The position numbers were made by a program, and so were the translations under genes. From CAVQCX01 sp963775335 (GTDB taxonomy: Bacteria; Pseudomonadota; Gammaproteobacteria; Chromatiales; Chromatiaceae), in the NCBI GenBank assembly GCA_963775335.1, contig CAVZIJ010000002.1, positions 558,001 through 622,000 of the forward strand: a DNA stretch of 64,000 bases, given 5' to 3'. Under the pieces are notes generated by a model. That model had not been told where the DNA came from, made no database searches, and was given only the letters and a program-made list of their open reading frames with translations. Positions 41,541 to 48,424 of this stretch are shown piece after piece (position 1 is the stretch's first letter; each line of letters opens with the position of its first letter).

Positions 41541-42944
41541 GTGAACATCATCATTCTGGGTGCCGGCCAGGTCGGCAGCTCCGTGGCGGAGAGCCTCGTC
41601 TCGGAGGCCAACGAGATCACCGTTGTCGACACCGACGTCGCACGGCTCACCCAGTTGGCGACCCGCTTGGACCTGCGGGTGGTGGCCGGAAACGCCGCCC
41701 TGCCATCGGTGCTCAAACAAGCCGGGGCAGAGGATGCCGATATCCTGCTCGCGGTCACCCAGAGCGATCAGACCAATCTCTGCGCCTGCCGCACGGCCCA
41801 GGTGCTCTTCAAGGTCCCGACCAAGATCGCCCGGCTGCGCTCGGCGGATTACGCGCTCTATCCACAGCTCCTGGGCTCCGACAACTTCGCAGTGGACTTC
41901 AGCATCTGCCCGGAGCAGATCGTCACCGATTATCTGGTCAAACTGATCGAGTTTCCCGAAGCCCTGCAGGTGCTCGAGTTCGCCGACGGCCTGGTCAGCC
42001 TGGTCGCGGCGCGGGCGCTCGAAGGCGATCCGCTGGTGGGCCATCCCATCGCCGAGCTGCGCCGCCGCATGCCGGGCGTGGATGCCCGCATCGCGGCCAT
42101 CTACCGGAAGGACCAGCCGATCATCCCGAACGGAGCGACTCCCGTCGAGGCCGGTGACGAGGTCTTCTTCCTCGCCGCGACCCGGAACATCCGCGACGTC
42201 ATGCATCAGCTGCGCCGCACCGACCGGCCGACCCGGCGCATCCTGATCGCAGGCGGAGGCAACATCGGAGAACGCCTGGCCGCGGCCACCCAGGACGCCT
42301 ATCAGGTCAAGGTCTTCGAATCCAACGAGGAGCGGGCAAAATCCCTGGGCGTCCGCTTGAAAACGAGTCTGGTGCTCGTGGGAGAGGCCTCCGACGAGAA
42401 TCTGCTCGCGGCCGAAAACATCGAAGATATCGACTTCTTCCTGGCCCTGACCAACGACGACGAGAACAACATCCTGTCCGCGCTGCTCGCCAAGAGCCTG
42501 GGGGCTCGCCGCGTACTGGCCCTCATCAATCGACGCGCCTATGTGGACCTGGTGCAGTCGGACCGCATCGACATCGCCATCTCTCCGGCCCAGATCTCCA
42601 TCGGTACCCTGCTGGCCCATGTCCGGCGCGGCGACGTGGCAGCCGTGCACAACCTGCGCCGCGGTGCGGCCGAGGCGCTCGAGCTGGTGGTGCACGGGGA
42701 TCCAGCGAGCTCCAAGGTGATCGGCCGGCGCATCGAGCAGCTCAACCTGCCCCACGGCGTCACGGTCGGGGCAATCGTTCGTGGCCCAGCTTCCGAGCCG
42801 GGCGCCCCGGACCGGCGCCGGGTGCTCATCGCCCATCACGAGACGGTGATCGAGGCGGAGGACCACGTGATCGTATTCATGACCACCAAGGACCTGGTGC
42901 CCAAGGTCGAACGCTACTTCCAGGTCGGCTTCGGATTCTTCTGA
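41541..42944 (+). CDS. trkA: Trk potassium uptake regulator TrkA
   Basis: A 467-residue peripheral protein with a GTG start. Two RCK units: MNIIILGAGQVGSSVAESLV and RRILIAGGGNIGERLAAATQ are the two NAD(H)-binding Rossmann starts, each followed by a TrkA-C domain. It gates the TrkH channel in response to NADH/ATP. Its stop overlaps the trkH start (TGATG). The size and double-domain layout are as in E. coli TrkA (458). Confidence 0.95.
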   Translation: MNIIILGAGQVGSSVAESLVSEANEITVVDTDVARLTQLATRLDLRVVAGNAALPSVLKQAGAEDADILLAVTQSDQTNLCACRTAQVLFKVPTKIARLRSADYALYPQLLGSDNFAVDFSICPEQIVTDYLVKLIEFPEALQVLEFADGLVSLVAARALEGDPLVGHPIAELRRRMPGVDARIAAIYRKDQPIIPNGATPVEAGDEVFFLAATRNIRDVMHQLRRTDRPTRRILIAGGGNIGERLAAATQDAYQVKVFESNEERAKSLGVRLKTSLVLVGEASDENLLAAENIEDIDFFLALTNDDENNILSALLAKSLGARRVLALINRRAYVDLVQSDRIDIAISPAQISIGTLLAHVRRGDVAAVHNLRRGAAEALELVVHGDPASSKVIGRRIEQLNLPHGVTVGAIVRGPASEPGAPDRRRVLIAHHETVIEAEDHVIVFMTTKDLVPKVERYFQVGFGFF

Positions 42945-44398
42945 TGCCGCAACTGCTGCCCGTCATCAATGCCCTGGGGCGTCTGTTGATGGTGTTCAGC
43001 CTGACTTACCTGATGCCCATCGCGTGCTCCCTGATCTACGCCGACGGAACCCTGCCTATCTTTCTGGTGAGCATGCTCGCCTGCGTCACAGCCGGCGCCC
43101 TGCTGGTGATGGCCACCGAGCGCCGCAAGGCCGAGCTCAAGGCCCGCGACGGCTTCGTCCTGGTAGCCCTGGCCTGGACGCTGACCGCCGCCATCGCCAC
43201 GGTACCGCTGATCCTGCATCAGAATATGAGCTTCGCCCACGCCTTCTTCGAGACGATGTCCGGCCTGACCACTACCGGGGCGACGGTGATGACCGGGCTG
43301 GATACCCTGGCCCCCTCCATCAACCTGTGGCGGCACACCCTGAACTGGCTGGGCGGCATGGGCATAATCGTCCTTGCGGTGGCCATCCTCCCGCTGCTCG
43401 GCGTCGGCGGGATGCAGCTGCTGCGAGCAGAGGTCCCGGGCCCCATCAAGGACACCAAGCTGACCGCCCGCATCGGCGACACCGCGGCTATCCTCTGGAC
43501 CGTCTATCTGGGGATCACCATCGCCTGCATCCTCTGCCTGGTTCTGGCGGGGATGAGCTGGTTCGATGCCATCTGCCACGCCTTCGCGGCCATGAGCCTT
43601 GGCGGCTTCTCGACCCGGGACGCCAGCATCGGCGCCTTCAACTCTCCGGCGATCGAGGCGGTGCTGATCGTGTTCATGACCATCGCCGCCATGAACTTCG
43701 CCACCCATTATTCGGTCTGGCGCGAGCGCAGCTTGAGGCCGTTTTGGCGCGACGCCGAGGCCAAAGCAGTGCTCGGAGTGCTGGTGTTGAGCTGCCTGGG
43801 GTGCGCGACCTACCTTTGGTCCCGCGGGGTGTACCCAAGCTTCGGGACCTCGCTGCGCCATACGAGCTTCAATCTGGTGTCCATCGCCACGGACTGCGGG
43901 TTCGTGAGCGTCGACTACGGCCAGTGGCCGCTCTTCGTCCCCTTCTGGATGCTTTTTCTCTCCTCCGTGACGGTGAGCTCCGGATCCACCGGGGGCGGCA
44001 TCAAGATGATCCGTACCCTGACCCTGGTCCGCCAAAGCTCGCGCGAGCTGAGCCGCCTGATTCACCCCACCCTGGCCGCCCCGGTCACGGTGGGCGGGGC
44101 GGAGATCCCCAACAGCGTCGTGTTTGCCATCCTGGGATTCATCTTTCTCTACGCCATGAGCGTCATCGGCTTGACGTTCCTGCTCATATTCGGCGGGCTG
44201 GACTTCATCTCGGCCTTCAGCGCCATCGTGGCCTGCATCAACAACGCCGGCCCGGGGCTCGCCCGGGTGGGACCGGCGACCAACTACCAGAGTCTCTCGG
44301 ACTTCGAGGTCTGGGTCTGCAGCTTTACCATGCTCCTGGGACGTTTGGAGGTCTTCTCGGTCCTGATCCTGTTCACCCCGCAGTTCTGGCGCAGGTAG
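42944..44398 (+). CDS. trkH: Trk potassium uptake transmembrane protein TrkH/TrkG
   Basis: A 484-residue potassium-translocating subunit with multiple membrane helices and four pore-loop repeats: MSGLTTTGATVM, AFAAMSLGGFSTRD, LVSIATDCGFVSVDY and ACINNAGPGLARVG provide selectivity-filter glycines. SSGSTGGGIKMIRTL after the third repeat is the intramembrane gate loop region. Translation is coupled to trkA. It serves osmotic adaptation. Confidence 0.95.
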   Translation: MPQLLPVINALGRLLMVFSLTYLMPIACSLIYADGTLPIFLVSMLACVTAGALLVMATERRKAELKARDGFVLVALAWTLTAAIATVPLILHQNMSFAHAFFETMSGLTTTGATVMTGLDTLAPSINLWRHTLNWLGGMGIIVLAVAILPLLGVGGMQLLRAEVPGPIKDTKLTARIGDTAAILWTVYLGITIACILCLVLAGMSWFDAICHAFAAMSLGGFSTRDASIGAFNSPAIEAVLIVFMTIAAMNFATHYSVWRERSLRPFWRDAEAKAVLGVLVLSCLGCATYLWSRGVYPSFGTSLRHTSFNLVSIATDCGFVSVDYGQWPLFVPFWMLFLSSVTVSSGSTGGGIKMIRTLTLVRQSSRELSRLIHPTLAAPVTVGGAEIPNSVVFAILGFIFLYAMSVIGLTFLLIFGGLDFISAFSAIVACINNAGPGLARVGPATNYQSLSDFEVWVCSFTMLLGRLEVFSVLILFTPQFWRR

Positions 44399-44428
44399 AG
44401 AGCCCGGGCACTGCCGCGAGCGCCGGAC

Positions 44429-45184
44429 TCACCGCGGAGCCTGGGGCGGACAGGGATACCGAAAGGTGTCCTCGAGGGCGTCGGCACCCAGGGCGCAGAC
44501 GTCGGCAGCCTGAGCCAGACCGACGCGGTCCAACACCTCCACCCGGCTGCCGTGGACACTGATGAGCCCCTGCTCGCTCAGGCTCTTGATGATGCGGGAG
44601 AAAGTCTCGGGCTTGACAGACAGCCGCGAGGCGACCACACCTTTGGCCACCTCCAGCTCGAAGGTGTCGGCATCCGGCGGCGCGCGCTTGAGGAGATAGC
44701 CCGCGACCCGGCAGGTCGCGCTCTGCAGGCTGAGGTCGTCGATCTCCCGAATCAGGCCGCGCAAGCGCTGACTCATATCGCCCAGCAGCAGGAAGCAGGT
44801 GTCCACGGACTCGCGCAGCATGCCGGCGAAATCCCTGGCGTCCACGCTGATCAGCTCGGCGTCGCTGAGCGCCACCGCGCTGACCGGATACCGGGGACGA
44901 TCGAGGAACATCAGGGCCTCGGCGAAGGTGCTGCCGGGGGCGACCACCTCAATCACCTTTTCGTTGCCGTCCGGTGAGAGGCGAAATAGCTTGATGTGGC
45001 CTCTCAGGACCAGGTAGAAACGCTCCGCTACGTCGCCCTGCTCGAACAACGAGCGCCCCTCCTCAAGGTGGATGCGCCGGGCGAGCCGACCGACGCGCTG
45101 GACCTGCTCCGGCGAAAGGCGCGCGAAGAGCATCCCGCGCCGCAGGTCCTGCAACAACACCTCGCTCGCCGAAATCTCAGTCAT
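44429..45184 (-). CDS. Crp/Fnr-family regulator (Dnr-like)
   Basis: A 251-residue regulator. A cyclic-nucleotide-type beta-roll (about 20-130: LARRIHLEEGRSLFEQGDVA, FYLVLRGHIKLFRLSPDGNE) is followed by a dimer helix and a Crp-type HTH (about 165-220: VASRLSVKPETFSRIIKSLS). There is no N-terminal cysteine cluster, so it is not an oxygen-sensing FNR; it is closer to Dnr-type NO responders. It faces the nor remnants with a TTGAC-N4-GTCAA box between them, fitting NO-dependent control of nor genes. ATG 45184 is chosen; the extra C-terminal tail after HTH (about 25 residues) is unusual. Confidence 0.85.
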   Translation of the reverse strand: MTEISASEVLLQDLRRGMLFARLSPEQVQRVGRLARRIHLEEGRSLFEQGDVAERFYLVLRGHIKLFRLSPDGNEKVIEVVAPGSTFAEALMFLDRPRYPVSAVALSDAELISVDARDFAGMLRESVDTCFLLLGDMSQRLRGLIREIDDLSLQSATCRVAGYLLKRAPPDADTFELEVAKGVVASRLSVKPETFSRIIKSLSEQGLISVHGSRVEVLDRVGLAQAADVCALGADALEDTFRYPCPPQAPR

Positions 45185-45226
45185 ATTCGATCGTCTCTGC
45201 AGCTCGGAAGAGGGGCCCGGCCAGGT

Positions 45227-45240
45227 TTGACAAAGGTCAA
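45227..45240. promoter_or_regulatory. FNR/DNR-type box
   Basis: TTGAC-AAAG-GTCAA is a perfect inverted repeat matching the TTGAY-N4-RTCAA consensus. It lies between the Crp/Fnr gene and the norC start, 65 bases upstream of the latter, where denitrification promoters usually carry it. Confidence 0.65.
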
Positions 45241-45304
45241 GGCCCAACGGGCCTGCCGAAAATCTAATGGGCCCACGTCGATTCCAAACCGGAGGCTCGC
45301 CTTG

Positions 45305-45349
45305 ATGTCCCAAGCGTTCACCAAGGCGATGGCGCGCAACATATTCTAC
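45305..45349 (+). pseudogene. norC: norC N-terminal remnant
   Basis: MSQAFTKAMARNIFY, with a GGAGG site upstream, is the characteristic cytoplasmic start of NorC, the cytochrome c subunit of nitric oxide reductase, just before its membrane helix. The next codons leave the family: the helix, the CxxCH haem site and all of norB are missing. Confidence 0.6.
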
Positions 45350-45386
45350 GCAAGATCGCGCTCTTCTACGGGATGCGCGCGGCGGC

Positions 45387-45494
45387 ATGGATCTGCGGGA
45401 CGCCAGCCGCGCAGCCCTGGTGGGGCCGCTGAGCGACGATGCCGAAACGGTGGAGGCCCTCATGGAGGTGGTCGATGCCACCCTCGGTGCCTGA
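45387..45494 (+). pseudogene. norQ: NorQ/CbbQ-type AAA+ C-terminal remnant
   Basis: MDLRDASRAALVGPLSDDAE then TVEALMEVVDATLGA and stop resembles the last 35 residues of NirQ/NorQ/CbbQ proteins (A-x-R-A-A-L-V-x-P-L-x-D-D). It begins about 40 bases after the norC remnant, so a deletion has joined the first codons of norC to the end of norQ, removing norB. Confidence 0.5.
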
Positions 45495-45895
45495 CCAAGA
45501 GCAGGCCCCCGCAGCCGGCCAGATCCTGGCGACCCTCGCGGAAATCCTGTGCCTGGACAACCTGCTGCTTTTGCCCGGCCTAGCCTTCGTCGCCCCGCTC
45601 GGACTGTTCGTCGCCAAGCGCGCGTCCGCGCCGCCCCTGGCTGCCGCACACCTTTCCCCGACCCTGTCGGCAAGCCTCTGGGCCGGCGCCCTGCTGGTCC
45701 TGGCCAATCTCCTGATCCCGGCCCTGGGCGGCTACACGGGGCCGGGGGACCTGGGCGGTGCTGACCGTCTATTTCACTGTCTGCCACTCCACGCTCGTGC
45801 TACTCGGGGTAGTCGGCCTCGCCAAGGCGATGGCCGGGCAGTGCTCGCGCCACCCCTTGGTCGCCCATCCGTTGCCTTCGGGATGCCGCCGATGA
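45475..45895 (+). pseudogene. Nor-locus membrane protein with a frameshift
   Basis: The ATG overlaps the norQ end. DNLLLLPGLAFVAPLGLFVA and SASLWAGALLVLANLLIPAL are membrane helices. The frame then shifts in CCGGGGGACC (45741-45750), and TWAVLTVYFTVCHSTLVLLG, a further helix, continues in another frame to a stop at 45893. The intact protein would have about 139 residues and three helices. It is unnamed in my knowledge; its position suggests a nitric oxide reductase accessory protein. Confidence 0.45.
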
Positions 45896-46176
45896 GCAGG
45901 TGCTGCGGCCCATGCGACAACGCTTGTGCCATGCGTTTGCATCCGCGCACCATCAAGCGGCGCATGTTCACCTGCACCGAGTGCGCGGAGTGCATCTCGG
46001 CCTGCATCCAGATCCAAGGGAACGATCCGCGACGCAGCCTGCTCAGATGGGTGGACAACGATTGTGCGTTGCCGGTGGTCACAGGCAGACCCGCGACAGG
46101 GCTGACCCACTGCGTGTCACTCGACGGCGCACAACCGGTCAGGGTGTCTACCGACCGTCGGGAGCGGCCAGCTTGA
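45892..46176 (+). pseudogene. Polyferredoxin C-terminal fragment
   Basis: SRCCGPCDNACAMRLHPRTI and FTCTECAECISACIQIQG give two cysteine clusters, the second a full CxxCxxCxxxC 4Fe-4S motif. LLRWVDNDCALPVVTGRPAT follows. It resembles the soluble end of NapH/NosR/YccM-type membrane ferredoxins, whose helices would lie upstream but are absent. It belongs to the nor debris by position. Confidence 0.5.
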
Positions 46177-46250
46177 ACCTTCGTCCGGAGCGGCCCCGGA
46201 AACAGGGCGAGCGACTGGCGGGACTGCTGTGGACCAAGGGGGAGGCCCTA

Positions 46251-46411
46251 GGGGCTGTTGACAATTAACGTTCGCGGTCCGATTACGGCCCTTTTCCGCG
46301 CTGACTGCGTTGCGGTTCGTCGCAATAGATCCACTATTGCTCCTCACCGCGCCTTGTCAGCACCAAAAATCGCTCGCCATCGCCCTCGCTCAGACCAATG
46401 TCAACAGCCCC
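46251..46411. mobile_element. MITE-like element with GGGGCTGTTGACA ends, short copy
   Basis: 161 bases, with GGGGCTGTTGACAATTAACG at the left and the inverted CCAATGTCAACAGCCCC at the right. The inner GGCCCTTTTCCGCGCTGACT and CTCCTCACCGCGCC are shared with the longer copy at 22927-23238. It lies 16 bases before the methyltransferase start and may carry its promoter. It has no coding capacity. Confidence 0.75.
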
Positions 46412-46427
46412 TGGAAGAGGACTATTC

Positions 46428-47081
46428 ATGATCGACCCGAAAAGCCACTGGGAACAGGTCTACACCCAACGTGCACCCACGGAGGTGAGCTGGTACCAGG
46501 CCAACCCTACCCGGTCCTTGGAGCTCGTCCGACGTTGCGGGCTCGACCGGGAGGCCGCGATCATCGACGTAGGGGGCGGGGCCTCCACCCTGGTGGACCG
46601 GCTGATCTCGGCCGGCTTCGTCCGCCCAGCGGTGCTCGACATATCCCGACGCGCCCTGGGCCGCGCCCAGGAGCGCCTCGGCCCGCTGGCCAAAGAGGTA
46701 GACTGGTTCGAAGCGGACGTGACCCGCTGGGTCCCGCCCTATCCCTACGACCTCTGGCACGACCGGGCCGTATTTCACTTCCTCGCCCACCCGGCGGACC
46801 GGCGCCGCTACTTGCTGACGCTGGAGCACGTCTTGCGCCCGGGCGGACACCTGATCATCGCGACCTTCGGCCCCAATGGGCCTGAGCGCTGTACCGGCCT
46901 TCCGGTGGTGCGCTACGACACCGCAGGCCTGCTGGACGTGCTCGGAGATCGCTTCGAGCTGCGCGAGGAAGCCGAGGAAGAGCACCTCACCCCCGCCGGG
47001 GCCACACAGGCCTTTCGCTTCTGGCGCCTGCAGCACGTCGCTGCGCCCGCCCCGATGCACGTGGCAACCCGGGCCGACTGA
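46428..47081 (+). CDS. Class I SAM-dependent methyltransferase
   Basis: A 217-residue enzyme: HWEQVYTQRAPTEVSWYQAN, then the SAM-binding AAIIDVGGGASTLVDRLI (motif I, about 43-60), PAVLDISRRALGRAQ, VDWFEADVTRW and YDLWHDRAVFHFL, followed by LRPGGHLIIATFGPNG. The family includes many small-molecule methyltransferases; the substrate is unknown. GGAAGAGG precedes the ATG. It lies one base before the norD start remnant, and similar genes occur in nor/anaerobic loci. It looks intact. Confidence 0.85.
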   Translation: MIDPKSHWEQVYTQRAPTEVSWYQANPTRSLELVRRCGLDREAAIIDVGGGASTLVDRLISAGFVRPAVLDISRRALGRAQERLGPLAKEVDWFEADVTRWVPPYPYDLWHDRAVFHFLAHPADRRRYLLTLEHVLRPGGHLIIATFGPNGPERCTGLPVVRYDTAGLLDVLGDRFELREEAEEEHLTPAGATQAFRFWRLQHVAAPAPMHVATRAD

Positions 47082-47082
47082 G

Positions 47083-47157
47083 ATGGAAGAGCAGGTCGGC
47101 GCCCTCTGGCACCGGCTGCTCACCCGGCTGGACGAGCCCCCCCGCAGCGATCGGTAG
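47083..47157 (+). pseudogene. norD: norD N-terminal remnant
   Basis: MEEQVGALWHRLLTRLDEP matches the start of NorD, the von Willebrand A-type activator of nitric oxide reductase (M-E-E-x-V-G-x-L-W-H-R-L-I-T-R). After about 20 codons the sequence passes into a REP-like palindrome with a stop. The other 600 or so residues are missing. Confidence 0.55.
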
Positions 47158-47222
47158 GAGCGAGCTCCAGCTCGCGATCGCGACGGAGATTACAAGATCG
47201 CGACCTGAAGGTCGCTCCCACA
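47155..47222. repeat. Pair of REP-like palindromes
   Basis: TAGGAGCGAGCTCCAGCTCG followed by CGATCGCGAC and, in inverted order, GATCGCGACCTGAAGGTCG then CTCCCA. This is the paired REP/BIME layout known from pseudomonads. It terminates the norD remnant. The following bases to 47449 hold no gene. Confidence 0.6.
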
Positions 47223-47449
47223 GCCGCGGCGACAGCCCGAAGGAGCGGCAGCGAAGCGCCTGGGGGAATGTGGCGTGTCCCCCGACCCTGTCCTCACAAG
47301 AACGACGCCGCCCCCCAACGGCCAGGGGCCCAATCAGGTCAATTCCCGATTCCGGATTGCCCCTCCGGCCCCGGAAGCGACGATAATGCGTGGACCCCGG
47401 CCACCCGCCGCCCGAGCCCCCGCAGCCGATGAACTGGAGGAGAACACTG

Positions 47450-47935
47450 ATGTACCAGCAAGCCCGGCCCGCCGCGGGCACGCCGCGCCTGCCGCGCCCC
47501 CTCAGCCTGCCCTTCGGACTGCTGCCCGGCCGCTTCCACTCTCAGGCCCTGGCCCTGACGTTGAACCGCGTTTTCTCAAGCGCGCTCCGCGACGGCGAGC
47601 TCGATTTCCTGCGCAACCGGGTCCTCTCCATCACCATCCGCGACGCCGTTCTCGGCTATCGCCTGATCCTCAACGCGGGCGGCTTCGCGTCCGCGCCGGC
47701 AGACCGGGCCCCCGACGTTGGCTTGAGCGGCGATCTCTACGACTTCCTGCTGCTAGCCACCCGCCGCGAGGACCCGGACACGCTCTTCTTCCAGCGCCGT
47801 CTGCGCATCGAAGGCAGCACCGAGCTGGGCCTGTTGCTGAAGAATTACCTCGATACCTTGGAAGAGCTGCCCCTACCCAGGCCCCTGCGTGCCGTCCTGG
47901 ACCGGGCGGTAGATTTGTACGGGTGGGTGTTCTAG
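47450..47935 (+). CDS. ubiT: UbiT-like SCP2-domain protein (O2-independent ubiquinone synthesis)
   Basis: A 161-residue SCP2 sterol-carrier-like lipid-binding protein. LNRVFSSALRDGELDFLRNR then VLSITIRDAVLGYRLILNAG and DVGLSGDLYDFLLLATRRED plus DTLFFQRRLRIEGSTELGLLLK match UbiT/YhbT. UbiT works with UbiU-UbiV to make ubiquinone without oxygen, typical of denitrifiers and other facultative anaerobes. ubiUV are not in the window. GGAGGAG precedes the chosen ATG. Confidence 0.85.
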   Translation: MYQQARPAAGTPRLPRPLSLPFGLLPGRFHSQALALTLNRVFSSALRDGELDFLRNRVLSITIRDAVLGYRLILNAGGFASAPADRAPDVGLSGDLYDFLLLATRREDPDTLFFQRRLRIEGSTELGLLLKNYLDTLEELPLPRPLRAVLDRAVDLYGWVF

Positions 47936-48424
47936 TAGCGATCTCAATAATTCCCCGCGAGCCAAGGTGCGGTCCGAAATGCGCGCCGGCAAGGCGCAGC
48001 GTGCGGCACACTTTGGGTGTCCGATTTCTCTGGACCCCGTTTCCCACCAGGGGAGAAAGCGCTTGCTCTGGTCTGCGTCTGACCGGTCGGTCGGGAGGAG
48101 TGGGGCAGCGAGCTGAAGCCCTTGGCTTTTCTCCCGCGCCATCGCCGAGAGGCGAAGCGTCGTATGCCTTTGCGCGGCCATGACGCACCGGATAGCGACC
48201 CGCCTCGCATGCTTTCCCAGCAGCTCGTGCATTCCCCGACGTCTTCCGACCAGGGACCCGAGCGTCGCTTTCCACTGCCCCGCCGGCATGGTTTACTCAT
48301 GGCGCCTCCCCCGGGCACCCAGGATCCGAGTCGCGGCCGGTACCGGCTCTAGCAAGGCCGGCCGCCGAGCAGCCGCGGGCATTCGGAGCCGAACGGCCGG
48401 GCGAACGTGCCTACATAGCGTCAG
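47936..48424. other. 489-base gap upstream of mutS
   Basis: I see no gene with family support on either strand. ACCGGTCGGTCGGG near 48080 resembles the operator core at 2241/2897 only in its ACCGGTC segment. No clear promoter or hairpin was found. Confidence 0.4.
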
